Origin: Pedinophyceae sp. YPF-701
Taxonomy: Eukaryota; Chlorophyta; Pedinophyceae
Assembly: GCA_916048055.1 (NCBI GenBank)
Contig: CAJZHL010000028.1
Coordinates: 310,001 to 374,000 of the forward strand
Reading direction: 5' to 3'
Length of the DNA: 64,000 nt
Part shown: positions 35,501 to 48,289 of the stretch, one piece after another
Layout of the letters: each line of letters begins with the position of its first letter
Numbering within the stretch: position 1 is the first letter of the stretch
Translations under genes and position numbers: made by a program
The notes under the pieces: generated by a model
What the model was told of the DNA's origin: nothing
Database searches by the model: none
Seen by the model: the letters and a program-made list of their open reading frames with translations, nothing else

Positions 35501-38500
35501 ACTCGCAGGCGGCGACGTGGCGCATCTGCACGGGCGCGCCGTCTGGCACCCCGGTCAGTGCTGCGACGCCGATGCAGCGCCCCGTCCCCGCGCACTGCCG
35601 CTCCGGGGCGAACCACGCTGTCTTGCACGTGTAGATCGGGGCTTCGCAGTCCAGGCGATCGTTGACTGGCCACGACGGGTCCCAGAGACAGCCCCCCGAC
35701 GGCCCTGCAGGCCCGATGCGCATGCGCTCTGCTTGCATGTCGCACACGCCGTTCCCGCACGTTGGCAGCGCGGTGCCGGCCGGGGACGCCACGCCAAGCG
35801 TGACGGCGGTCGACCTGCGCAGGCTGAGTCCGTCTCCGCGGATCGAGGCCCGCGCTGCCCGCGTTGGCTCTGTGAGGTATCCTTCGATCGGACTTGTGAG
35901 CGCTGCGTACCGAGTTGGCTGCTGCGACTCGTCGCCGACGTGGAGCAACGCGCCAAAGATGGACAGGAACCGGCGCTGGAAGGCGCCGTTGGTGGGAGCC
36001 GAGGAGAGCGCGCGGACGATGTCGGCCTGTACGAGCGGGGCGACCCCGCTCCCGCGCGGAGGCGGCGCGACCACGACAGTCGCCTTCCACGGCACGCTGC
36101 TGCCGCTTGCGTCTGGCAGCACGGGCACCGTGATGCGGGACTCCGCGACGCCAAGAGCTGTGCTGGCCCACGTGGCAATTGCAGAGGCGAGAGCGGACCC
36201 GGCGAGCGTCGCGGGTGTGTCGAACTCCAGGGGCACGACGTGAGAACATCCCTCGTTCTGGCCCGCGCAGACGCCGCAGTCGTCGAGCTCGAGCTCGCCC
36301 GGACAGCACCGCCCGTCACGGTCCTCGTGCTTGCCCGTGCAGCACGTCCCCAGGCTGTCGACGGATCGCCCGGACCCGAAGCAAACGCCGCACGCGTCCA
36401 AATCGCCCGTCTGACAGCACGTGCCCGCGAAGTCGACCGCCGCGCTCGGCCCCGGGCAGCACGTCCCCGCGGTCGTGAAGACGCCGCTCTGGCAGCACGT
36501 CATCGAGCCCGCGAAGGTCTGCACGAGTGTGCCGTTGCACGAGGCGGGCGTCTCGCAGTACGTGCCCTTGTGGGTGGCCTTCCCCCCGGAGGTCGGGCAC
36601 TTGCAGATCCATCCAGAGCGCGTGTTTGCGTCCTCTTCGCACTGGCCGCCGTTCATGCACTCCACGCTGTCGCAGATGCTGAACCCGTCGCACATCTGCG
36701 TGTTGCAGGCCTCGCGCGACCGCGGGCGCAAGGCGGCATCGCACAACTCTTCCGCGACGCGACCGCCGGACGTGCTGCCGCACCACACGCTCCGCGACCT
36801 CTCTCCGCGGAGCAGCCCGCCGCCGAGCGACGGCGGCACCGCCTTGCTGCAGTTCTGAGAGCACGCCGACCACGGCCCCGACGACCAGAAGTGCGACTCG
36901 CACGGCGCGGCGTTGCAAGGCCGCACGGCGCTCACCGCCAGCTGTCCAGACACGCCGCCGCACGTCGCGTCGTCGACCCTTGCGCCCGTCAGCGTATCTT
37001 CGCACCACACGTCCCGGCGCTGCTCCCCGCCTCCGCAAGACGCGCTGCACGCCGACCAGGGCCCCGTGCGCACCACGTGATCAGTGCAGGCCTCCTCGTT
37101 GCACGCCTCGGTCACCAGGTCCACGAGCACGCCGTCGGGGACGTCGACGCCGCACGTAGCGAGGGGCGCCGGTTCGCCGGACACAGATGCGATGCATGAC
37201 CGCGTGCGCGCGCGCGAGCCGCCACCGCACGACGCGGAGCACGTGGACGCTAGGGGCGACACGCGGAGCTGGAAGGCCTCGCAGGGCGGCCCGGCGCACG
37301 GCTCGGACCTCGGCAGCGTGGCGGGGAGCCCCGCGCACATCGACGCGTCGGGCGACGGGCGGGAGTCGTAGGTGCGCGTCTGGTCGTTGAACACCAGCAT
37401 CGAGCAGCGCAGCTCCCGGTGCCGCAGCCCCCTGCCGCACGTTGTGTTGCACGCGCCCCACGGTCCCGGTGTCTGGGTGAACAGGATGCGCTGCGGTTCC
37501 GAGAGGACCGCGCTTGGGCAGTCCTCGGTGACGATCACGTCGCGCCTCGCTGGGTCCACGACCCTGAGGGACGTCACCTGCGCCGTGAGCGTCGCGGACG
37601 GCAGAACATCCGCCAGCGCCCGCTCGAAGACGCCGATCGTAGACGACTGTTCGAGGATGGCGACGACGTGGTCCACTTCCGACGCAACGACGTCCTCCAG
37701 GTCCACGCGGAAGAACACGCGCCCGAAGGTCGACGTCCGCACCTCGTTCCAGCGCATCATGCGGGCGCGCACGGCCATCGTCTCCGCGCTCATCCACCCG
37801 GCCGACCCGCCCGGCGCAGCGCTCCCCGTGGCGTGCCCCGCCGTGAGGGCTGCGAGGATGTGCGCACCCGCGGCGTCGGCAAACTCCTGCATCATCCTGC
37901 GGTGCGCCGGCGCGTCGTCGTCGTCCGGCGAGACCCTGTCCACCGCAGGGCCCCCGGCGTCGAGCAGAGATCGACGGAAGAGGCCCAGCGCGGTGGTGAC
38001 GTTGGCGAAGGGGCCGAAGCCGCTCGGGAGCGTCAGCTCCAGGACCACGCGCACGTTCATCCGCGGGGCGTTCGCGACCTCCTGGAGGCGGCGCGTCGCG
38101 GCCGTCGACACGTTCGCAGCGGCGTCGGCCGGGACGCCCCCACCGAAGAACACGTGCGCGTCCGCGACGCCGTTGATGGCGCTGTCGATCACGGAGCTGC
38201 TGTTCCCCGCAGAGGCTGCGGTAAAGAAGGCGTCCTGGGCCGCCTGAGCGTCGCCGACCTGCTCCCTGCGCCGGCGCGGCGCGCGCGAGAGGAGCCCTTC
38301 GCTGCCGGGCCACACGTCCGCCCAGTTCTCGCCATCAGGCGACGAGGACGAGTCGGACAGCCGGAGCATCTCGTGCATGTTTGCGACGTGGTCCTCGATC
38401 GCCAGAGGCGGCCCGTCGTCGCGCCCGGCCAGGCGGCGCCGGAACGTCGCGGGGATTCCGGGGATACGTCCGCGGAAGAACTGTTCGAACTCGCCCTTGA

Positions 38501-41500
38501 GCTTCTCGAACGCCTGCGTGGCCATGTCCACGATGTTGAGGCGCGTCGTGATCGCGTGCTTGATCGTTTTTGAGTTGAACAGCACCGCGTCGATCTCCAG
38601 CGGCAAGTACAGCGTCCCCGAGGACGAGAGCTTGGTCTGCGTGTACAGCCGGTTGACGCGGACCAGGCCCTCCAGCGCCCCGGCCCCCGCGACGAGGGCG
38701 TCCGTGAAGACCTTGATCGTCGCCGCCGCGGCGTCCAGGACGGTGCCGAGGAACGCCGACGTAGCCGCAGCGATCCGGTTGAGCTCGTTCTGCGCAGCGT
38801 TGAGCGCCGACGCGGCGAGGTCCACAGCTCCCTGGGTCGCGGCCCGCGCGGCGTTGAGGGCGCCGTTCGCGCCGTTGAGGAGCAGCTGCACCACATCGCG
38901 CTGGGTGTTGTGGTACGTGGTCGCGATGCAGTCGCCGTGGAAGATGTCGGTGCACGTGCACCACTGGCCCCAGTCGTACCAGCACGTGCACCCCCACTTG
39001 GGACACCGGCCCCAGTGGTAGTTCGCCATGTTCTGGTGCCAGTTCACCGTGCCCTGCAGCTTGTTCACCTCGTGCTGCGCGGCGGCGATCGCCGCGTCCG
39101 CCGAGCTCCGCGCGTTGTACAGCGCCGTCTTCGCGGCGTTCAGGGCGTCGGTCGCCGGCTTGATGGCGTTCGCGATCGCGGCGTCGACCTGCGCGCGCAC
39201 CGCCGTGACCAGCCCCTGGAACTGCGCCACGGCCTTGTCGGCGATCTTGGTGGCCATCGACAGCACCACGCCGCCGTGTGTGCTTCCCGCGAGGAGCAGC
39301 TTGACGTCAAACTCGAACCCTGGCGTCGACGGGGGCTTCAGAGCGGACACCAGCTCGAACTCGATGTCGCTGCTGCTTTGCAGTGCGCGCCCATACATCG
39401 CCCTGAGGGCCCGCGCCGTGCGCGGCAGGCGCAGCTCCGTCTCCGGCTCGCCGAGTTCGCGGCTCAGCGCCCTCCTCGCGACCGACACCGACCCCTTCAG
39501 GTTGAAGTTCGTCAGCCCTGTGTTCGACCCCTTGATCGTCGCCACCGAGTCAAACACCCGCGCCTTGCCGTCCAGCGTGAAGGTCACCTCGCCAAGGCCG
39601 AAGATCTTGATGTCCATCACGGGCCCGCCGCCGTTTGTGCCCGTCAGCTGCAGGGCGTCGCCGAAGTTCAGCGGCGCGAGGTCGAGGTGCGCCTCCAGGT
39701 AGGGCTTTAGGTTCTTCAGCTGCAAAGCGAACTTCGCGGACCCCGCGTACGTGCCCCCGAACGTCACGCCCTCGCACGCCAACGCGATTCCCGGATCGAC
39801 GCCCTCGTTGGCGAACACGACCCTCAGCGGCGTCGGGTTGACCTCCACCAGGATCTTGTCGAGGTAGAACATACGCAGGAAGTCGAGCGCGGCCGGGGAA
39901 GTCGGGGGCGGGAGGTTGAAGGTCGAGAACAGCGGCACGACCATGCGCTCGAGCGAGAAGCGTTCCAGGCGGAACCGGAACCCGGCGCCGTTGGCCGGGT
40001 CGGTCAGGTCGACGACGAGGAACACCTGCGCCGCGATGGGGGCCCCGCTGTACACCTGCGCGCCCCAGTGCGCGTCCGCGACGCCCTTGAAGATGGTCGG
40101 AACGCCGGTCGACACGCTGATGCCCATCTCGATGCCCAGCGTGTTCAACGTGAGCTCCTTCGAGAGCCACATGGGGTTGTTCCACCCCGTCGCCGACGTC
40201 ATCGTGAACATGCCGAGGACCGTCTGCGTGGCGGGCTCGAAGCGCAGGTTGGCGACGAAGTTCAGGTCCACGAAGTCGTTCGGGTTCGTCCACGACTTGG
40301 CACGGATCGACACGTCGGCGCCGAACCCGATTTGCGGCGCGGGGTTGGTGAGCGACATCTCGAACTTCAGGAACAGGCTGTTGAGCGTGATGCCCGCCAG
40401 CGCGACGTTGCTGCTGACGCCGATCTCGATCTGGATCTCCGAGCTCGCCTGGATGTAGATGCTCGCGCGCAGCCCCACCGTCCCCGCGGTCGCGGAGATC
40501 GCGCCACCGAACCGACCCGTCTTTTGGATGACGTCTTGCATGAAGCCCGTCGTGAGGTCCGGCGCCGCGGTGAGGATGAACGGCGCCGCGCGCGCCAGCT
40601 TCACGATCTCCCCCGCCCCGCCGGGGTCCCGGAAGTCCCACCTGGTGTACTCCCCCGGCCCCGTGGCCATACCGAGGTGGATGTTGTTCATCCCGGGAAC
40701 CTGCTGGAAGATCCCGCCGACCCCGGCTGGCAGCGTGGTGAGGATCTCTGCCGCCTCGACGCTGAACAGCGCCTTCAGCGGCTTGCCCGGGTCCTTCTTG
40801 AGGTCCAGGCTCAGCGGCACGCTGGCGCCAAACACCTGCGACGGGAACGGCACATGCAAGGTGTCTGCCTTGCTTCTTCTGCACGCAACAACAACAGCGC
40901 ACAGCACCACGCACGGCCGCGGACGTCCGCGCCAGACGCGCTGCAAGCACACCCACGGACCCGCGCGGCGCCTCCGGAGCGTCGCGCCCGACAAAGAAGA
41001 AAGGAGGGGGGGTTTGCAACGTCATTGAATCATCGTTATCATACCTTGGCCACGCCGCTGAAGACCACCTGGACCTTGACGCCGCCCTGCAGGTGCCGGC
41101 TCGGCCGCGGAAGGAACAGCGGCGGCAGGCGTCGCCGCCGCAGCTCCGTCTTGTCCGCATCCAGGGCGTTCTCCTCCTCGAGCAACCGCCTGGCCTCACG
41201 CGCTCGCAGGCGACGCACCGTCGCCGACGACAGCGAGACGCGGAGGACGCCGCGCTCGAGCCCTACGTCCAGCAGCGTCTGCGCGAGCTGCTCGAGCCCC
41301 GGCGGCAGGCTCAGCCCCGCGAACGAGCCCTTGCCAGCGATGCCAGTCTGCTGCGCGAGATCAAAGAGGTTGATGGGGTCCAGGACGTGCACCTCGACGA
41401 CGGCGCTCTTCGTCGACCCGAGCCCGAACGAGATGCCGACTCCGATGCGCGGGCCCGAGCCGGCCTGCAGCACCGACGCCACCGAGACCGTCCGCGTGCT

Positions 41501-44500
41501 GTGCCGGTAGGAGAAGGTGGGCGCCGCTGCCGTGACGACGATGTTCTCGCCGATCGGCAGCCGAAGGTCCAGGTTCGACCCGAGCGTGATGGTCCAGTCC
41601 TGGATTGTCTCGTTCGCGAAGCACGAGAACTCGACCCGGCCGAAGAGAGTCACCGTGGAGGGCAGCGGGGAGGGGAGGCCGCGGAACGTCGCGGCCACGC
41701 TGGAGTCGACGTCCGCGAACTCGCACGGCGAAGACACGTTTGCCTCGAGCACCAGGTTGGGATGGGTCATCGAGAACCGGGCCCTCTTGAAGCGGAAGCG
41801 CCGCGGGGGCGGGCGCGTGCCGAAGCTCGGGAACTTCCAGCGCGAGCCCGAGCCCGACGAGCTGTCCTTCGGCGGCACATTCGGGTCCTGGTACACCGGC
41901 ACGAAGTGCCCGTGCAGCCGAAGGGGCCCCGGGAGGTCGTCAAGCGTGAAGTTGCCGCCACTGGCCCAGGCGGGCGCGGTCGTCGCGGGCGCGGTCGTCG
42001 CGGCCGGCGCGGTGGCTCCCGGCGCCTTCGTAGCCTTCGGGACCCACAGCACCTTCTTCTCGAGCTCGATGGCGGTGTTGAACTGCAGCCCGGCCACGTC
42101 AAAGTTGAAGAAGACCTCGATGTTGTTCTGCTCAAACCAGGCGCCCAGTCGCCGCACGACGAGGCTCGACAGGACCGCCTCTGCGCCCGGGACGCCGGCA
42201 CCGACGATGTCGTCCTTGATGCCGAGCGGCGCCAGCGCGTCGAGAAGGTTCACGTTGGCCTGGTTGTTGTACTGCACCGTGAATCGCGTCCTGTTGAACT
42301 GCGTGATGTTGATCGCCCCTATCAGCTCCAGCACGGGCACGTTTGACCCGGACCCGGCGCCGACGCCGGCCCGGATCGTCAGCAGCTTCTTGGAGTACTC
42401 GTAGCAGGAGCAGGGGGCGGTTGGTGCTGATGACCACGGGCCCGAGCGCCAGCGAGCGCTCCTTCAGCAGCAGCTCCAGCGTCCAGTCCGTCACCTGGTT
42501 CGAGGCGCTGCACTGGAACGTCACCGAGCCGGACTGCGGCTCGAGCTGGTTCAGCCCAGGCCACGGCATCCCCGCGAGCGTCGCGGTGACCGCCCACGGC
42601 GTCCCGACGGGGCACGGCCTGCCGCCGCTCATGCCGACGTGCCAGCGGTCCGCGACGTCGCCGATGCTCACGTTCAGGCGGTGCATCGCCCAACCGCGGG
42701 CCGCGTCCCGCTGGATGGTGACGTTGGTCGCGAACCGCGTCTGCTCGAACAGCAGCGCGGCGCCGAACGAGATCTCGTTCTGCCGCGTGCCCAGGAAGAC
42801 GTGGCGGAGGGTCGTCTGCGAGAGGAACGGGACGGTTTTGTCCAGGTCCGAGTCGGACAGCGCGGCGCCGAAGATCTGCCCGAGACCGTCCACGAGCTGC
42901 CGCGCGGTGATGTCGTTCGCGACGGTGATGTTCGCGGTCGGCCACGCATTCGCCTCGCCGGACGTCGCCCACGCGTGCTGGAACGCGACGTCGATGTTGG
43001 CGGCGCTGCCGCCCGCCGACGCAGCCACGTTGATTCTGCCCTGCACGCGCACCTCGTGGCGCCCGGCCGGCGTCGCTGCGGCCGTGGCGTTGGCTGCAAC
43101 GATCGACGACGCACGCGTGTAGAGCATGGTGTCGCCGGAGCCCATCGTGGTGGGGGTGCCCTTCGTCTTCAGGCAGCACGTGCCGCCGGCGGTGTCAAAG
43201 TGCCCGCTCGCGGCCCGAGTCTGCGTGAACGCGACGCAGCTGGCGTCCGCGTCGCATCGCGCCATGCAGTCGCCGATCGGGTTCGCGCTGCTGACGGCCT
43301 GGCAGCTCCCCGCGATGTCGTCGCCCTCGTGGTCGCCCAGAATCGAGGCGTACCGCGGCTTGTGGTCGACCTTGGCGAAGAAGCGGACCGCATAAGGCGT
43401 CGTGTACGGCGTCGGCTCCTCGTCCACGTGCTTGTGGCAGCACGTGCCCTCGTTGTACTCTCGGGGGGCGGGGACGCCGTTCGACCGGACGCTGACGTGG
43501 TTGACCCCCCCGCACTGCGGGTTCGCCGTGCACTCGTCCAGGCACTGTGAGAAGGTGTACGACCCGGACAACGTCCTGCACGCGATGGTCCGCATGGTGT
43601 CGTGGTCCTCAATCCGTCGATACTTGTGCTGCCAGTTCTTGCGCTGGTGGTAGCGGATCTTGCGACCCCCCCACGCGAGCGACGACGGCCACGGCGGCGC
43701 GTCGCCGCGCTTGCGGCAGCACACCCCGTTCCAGTACCCCGACCCGTCTGTGGGCACGTGCACAAACCCTGAGCACGCGCTGTCCGCCAGGCAGTCCTTC
43801 GCGCACGCCCCGAGGCTGTACGTCGGCGACATCGCGACGCACGAGATGTCGTTTGCGCCGTCGAAGCCCTCCATGAACTCGAACGGGGAGGCCTCGCTGG
43901 TCTTCGTGTACAGAGTGTGGATGGATGCGTCCCTGGCAACGGTCGGCTCCGCGGGGGCGTGCTTCTTGCAGCAGGTGCCCGACGCCTCGTGCCTGCCCGA
44001 CCCGAAGTGCTGGATGTGCGTGCACATGGGGTCCGCCGCGCACTCGTTGGCGCAGGCCAGCAGCTGGTACGACGCCGACAGCCCCGTGCACCCCGACGCG
44101 GTGGGCGAACCCGCGTCGAAATCGAACCCGGGGACGTCCTGGCCGAGAGCGCCCGTGAAGGGCGCGACGGCGTCCGGCTTGCGGTAGAACCGGAAGTCGG
44201 GGATGGTGTGCGGTGCGGGGAAGGGATGGGCATACAGCTCCTTCGTGCAGCACGTGCCGGACGTCTCGGACGTCGGGCTGCCGCCCCAGTGGACGAACGC
44301 GCCGCACTTGGCGTCGTTCTTGCACTCGGTCGCGCAGGTCGTCAGCGTGAAGCTCGACGAGAGGGGCGTGCACTTGATGAAGCCCACGATGTCGCGCCCC
44401 GTGCCCTCGAACACGAAGTCGCTGGCCTCGGGCGTCCGCGTGTAGTAGTGGGTGTTCGCCGGGTCCCGCGGCGTCGGCAGCCTGGTCGTCCCCTTGCGGC

Positions 44501-47093
44501 AGCACCATCCCGCGTACGGGAGAAAGATCCCCCCCCCGGTGGCGATGTGGTTGAACGACGTGCACGTCGGGGTGTCGAGGCAGCGCTGCGCGCAGTCATG
44601 GATCTGGTAGCTCGACGACAGCGGCTCGCACGGCGCGAGGTCGTCGCCGAACACGTCGCCCTCGAAGACGGTGAACTTGGGACGGTTGCCCACGCGGGTG
44701 TAGTACCCGATCGCGCCCCCGCCCGTCTGCGGATAGGTCGAGCGCGCGGTCAGCAGCAGCGGCTTCTTCAGGCAGCAGGTCCCCGTCGTCCGCGTGGTGC
44801 CGGCCACGTGGTTGTACCCGCCGCACGCGCTGCCCATGCCCAGACACTCCCGCGCGCACGCGTCCAGCGGGTACGCCGAACTGAGAGGCGTGCACTTGTG
44901 CGTCTCGAACGTGTCGGCCGTGCTCCGGTACCAGAACAGCTTGTCCGCGAGCGCCGTCTTCTCCAGATAGACCAGGTCCGTCCACGGGTGCGGGTACGGG
45001 GGGCCGCCGTCCTTGGCGCAGACGTACCCGGACGTCTCGCTCTTGTACGGGTCGGCTCCGGCCTTCTGGTGGTTCATGCCCTTGCACACCGGGTCCTTCA
45101 TGCACTGGTCCATGGCCATGCTCAGCGTGAAGGTGGCGCTGAGGGCCGTGCAGCCATACTGCGCGCTCGAGGGCGCGTCGTGCCCGCGGTAGTACTTCCA
45201 CTTGGGGCCGGGCTTGAGGTCCTTCGAGTAGAAGCGCGCGCCGTCCACGGGGCTCGCAGCCAGCGCCGCCGTCGACGACGTCAGGCAGCACACCCCCATA
45301 GGGGGCCATCCCCTGCTAGAAATCTTCGTCTCCAGGCGTGAAAAGTGTGGTCGCGAAGCAACACCGCGCGACCTGCTGACTACCTTCTGCCGACATTCAT
45401 TGGGCGGTTCCCGCGATACGAGCCTCAGCTGAATCTCCCTCGCGGAGAACAGCGCGCATGAACTTGGTGGCGCCGGCAGTGCCACCAGGGGCGCCGTGCG
45501 GGCATCATTGAGCGTTTCGGGCGTAAGCAGCGCTTTTCCGGAAAACAGCGATCCTGAGCGTTCTGTCGCTTTCGCACGGCGCGGCTCATGCGGCGGACAC
45601 GCTCAGATTGCGCACTGAAGCCTTGGAAGCCCCAGCGGCGCTACCACCTTTAGGCACGCGTTTCTCCGCGATTTCATATTCCCAGGCGCCCATTTTTCGG
45701 CAACGGATCAATGAATGTTAGGACACGAGGTTTTGGGGGTCGAGCATGTCCAAAGCTCGCGACAGAGAATCCCGCCCCGGGGCGAAATACACGCCTGGAG
45801 ACCAAGCCAAGTGGCCCCCTATGCGGAGGAGTCAGAGAGGGGGAGTCCCGGCATCAGCGGCGCGTGGGTGTGCCCCGTGCACGCCGCGAAGCCGAGGCAC
45901 AGCGCGCGGCAGTGCTTCAGCGTGAACGCGGCGCTCAGCTTCTTGCACGTCAGCGGCGCGCCCGGCGGCTCGGCCCCCCTGCGCCGGTACAGGACCACGC
46001 CGCTGCCCAGCGGGCTCGCCTCGGGCGCCACCGTCGCCTTCTTGAGGCAGCACTCGCCCGCGGTCGACGACAGCGGCGCCGTCCCCGCGTGCGACACCCC
46101 CGTGCACTCCGGGTCCGCGAGGCACTCGTCCTGGCACCTCGCGAGGTCAAAGTAGGACGCCAGGGGGTAGCAGATGGTGCTGCCGTACCGCTGGTCGACC
46201 CCGGCGTCCGCCTGGAACACGTCCGGGGCGCGGTTGAAGCTGTAGAGCGCTGCGGGGGTCTTCGTCCAGTACTCGACGCCGGCGCCCCGGGGGTCGGCGT
46301 AGCCCGCCAGCGCCTTGTGCTTGGTCCAGCAGACCCCCCCCACGGCCGACGGGGGCGTGGTGGGGCCGCCGCTGGTGTCGACGTGGGCCAGAGAGAGGCA
46401 GAAGGGGTCGTCGAGGCAGTCCTGCTTGCAGTGCTCGATCGTGTAGCTCGTCGACAGCGCCCTGGAGGTAATGTCGTTGTGGGCGGCGTCCCAGGCGCTC
46501 TTCTTGGTCCACAGCTCGGCCTCGGTCCACGACACCGACGTCGACAGCGCGCGCCGCGCCGCGGGCGGCGGCGTGAGGGAGTACGACACCAGGGCGTCCG
46601 ACAGCGTCAGCCTGCACGTGACGCACAGTGCGCAGGCAGGGTTGGCTGTTGATGTTCCGGGGGGGGGCGGACGGCCTGCCAGACACGGTGCAGGGGGCGA
46701 GGGGACTCACGTGGCTCCGGGGAAGAGCGAGAACGGGAACGCCGGAGGGCGCCAGGACGCCCGGATGGCACTGACGCGCCCTGTGGTGTCGCACTTGTAG
46801 GTGGCGGACGCGCTGGAGGCGGCGGCGCGCACGCCGCGGGGGACCTCGTCGCCGATGAGGCTGACGGCGCCGCTCGTGGTCACGGGCCCGATCCACTGCT
46901 CGTTGGCCGGGCACACCGCGAGGGGCCCTAGGTCGATGGTGGCCGCGATGCTCTCGAACCCGAGCGCCTCCGAGGCCGCCAGGCAGCCGAGGAGGATGAA
47001 CGCCAAGTGAAAGACCACGACGGCCGACGTGCGGCGGATCGTGGCCGCGCACAGCGCGCGGCGGCGCGGGGCGAATTCGGCATGGGCTGTCAT
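32551..47093 (-). CDS. giant ABCG-like pseudo-transporter with PAN, TSP1 and EGF ectodomain
   Basis: Minus-strand coding blocks 47093-46711, 46611-45822, 45299-41045 and 40835-32551 form one gene of about 4,570 codons. Order: signal peptide; about ten PAN/apple-like Cys repeats (46.6-43.1 kb, pattern C-x2-LS, C-x3-C-x5-C, then CC-x-K); a long unassigned beta-rich region; four TSP1 repeats (37.5-36.8 kb, such as GPWSACSASCGGG); an EGF domain (CMNGGQCEED); Cys-rich CGVC units; a membrane helix near 35.3 kb; an ABCG-type ATPase (35.2-34.4 kb); then an ABC2 membrane domain (33.8-33.0 kb) and a basic tail. The ATPase is degenerate: the P-loop Lys reads Arg, the Walker B Asp reads Thr, the signature reads CPGNRR. 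Two single-base frame breaks lie in homopolymers (42413-42417 and 33865-33868). An inverted-repeat element splits one PAN repeat. Confidence 0.78.
45300..45821 (-). mobile_element. inverted-repeat (MITE-like) insertion inside a PAN-repeat exon
   Basis: A segment of about 520 bp with imperfect terminal inverted repeats of about 35-40 bp. Both ends begin GGGGGCCA next to TA, and both contain TCTCCAGGCGTG a short way in. It interrupts a PAN repeat of the giant gene: the left exon ends ...LSDSSA and the right exon resumes GVCCLTSS, which together restore the C-C-CC pattern of the other repeats. A stop codon lies at the junction, and no GT donor after the last conserved Cys of the left exon precedes it. 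Removal of exactly 522 nt keeps the frame. It is either a TA-targeted DNA transposon relic or an unconventional intron made from one. Confidence 0.7.
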
Positions 47094-48289
47094 CGCCCTG
47101 ACCGCCCGCAGTGCGCTGCGTCCCGGTCGCCGACTCCTTGCTCGACGCGTGGAGTACACGCAGGTGCGTTCGAAATTCCCAACGGCCTGCGGTGAAACGA
47201 GCTCCGGGAACGAGGACGGTCGGCCCGTGCCCCTCAAAGGGGCACGCACCACGGGATGGCGCGTGCGCCGGCCGTTGTGGCGTGAAAGTGAGGAAACGCA
47301 ACATGTCGAGGATGGCCGTCTCAGTCAGAATCAGCAGAGGCCCTGCCGCAGCCCGTGGCCGCCGAGAGGAGCCGGAAAGCGAGAAGCAGCAGCACAAGCG
47401 CCAACGTGCGTTTCCGCCTCGCGGCCGCAAGCGACAGCATCTGTGTAGAATCTTTCGCTCGCTGTACTGTCAAATGGTGCACTTGATGGAAATTCAGCCT
47501 GTCGGGCGCCCTCACCTGTCGGGAACCCGCCGATCTCGCTGAGAAGGCCCCAGTGGCGGTTGCTGCGCGCAGCCGCAATCGACGCAGCCAATGGCCCTGC
47601 GCGTGCACATAGGCACGCACGTAACCGACAGCGTGCTCCGCCGCCCGCAATATCGGCCGGAGGTGCCCCGTCCCCCGTCGTGGGTCGGACGGGGGGGCGC
47701 TGCGCAACAGGCCTCCCCGTGACGTCGAATTCAAGACACCTCGTGTCGCTTGACGCGCGTCGTCCCGTCCTTTCACGAACACGGGCATGCATCGGCCGGC
47801 TGACCGCGTTCCATCTCCAGCGGCAACGCGACACCGCCGTGCCTGTAGCGGGTGCTGCGCCACGCGTCATGGCTGCGAGGCGGCTGCACGCGGGCTCCCC
47901 ACGGCCTGCCCGTCAGCGCCGCTGCCGCAGGCGCTTGTCAGCCGTCGTGCAGGGCGCCGTCCGGGTCGCCGCAGCTTTGCCATCGTCATCTGTTCATGCA
48001 TCAATGGTGGATCGCGGCGGTTCGCAGGAGATGGCGTGGACAGGCGCGCCCGCCCCGGCCCCCGCCTCGACGCGAGCGCGAGGGCGAGGCAAGCGACCGC
48101 GGCGACGCCTGCCTCCGCGACCGCGGGAAGCGACAGGAAGTTGCGCGTGGTGGAGGTGCGCGAACTAGACGAACCGTGCAGAAACAGAAACAGTTACACT
48201 GCTCGACTTGTAGCACGCCTCCATTCAAGGTGGCATCCAGCAGGGCACCGTCAACGCCGAGAAGGAGCGACGTCGACGGTGGCGTAATC
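47094..48289. other. 1.2-kb stretch without a recognised gene
   Basis: Upstream of the giant pseudo-transporter start and downstream of the LINE fragment. It should contain the promoter of the giant gene. Short frames only; the last part (about 48000-48289) may still belong to the LINE but has no recognisable domain. Confidence 0.4.

Noticed and set aside
34965-37199. Long plus-strand frame opposite the TSP1/EGF region
   Set aside because: Shadow of a Cys-rich coding strand; no domain seen on the plus strand.
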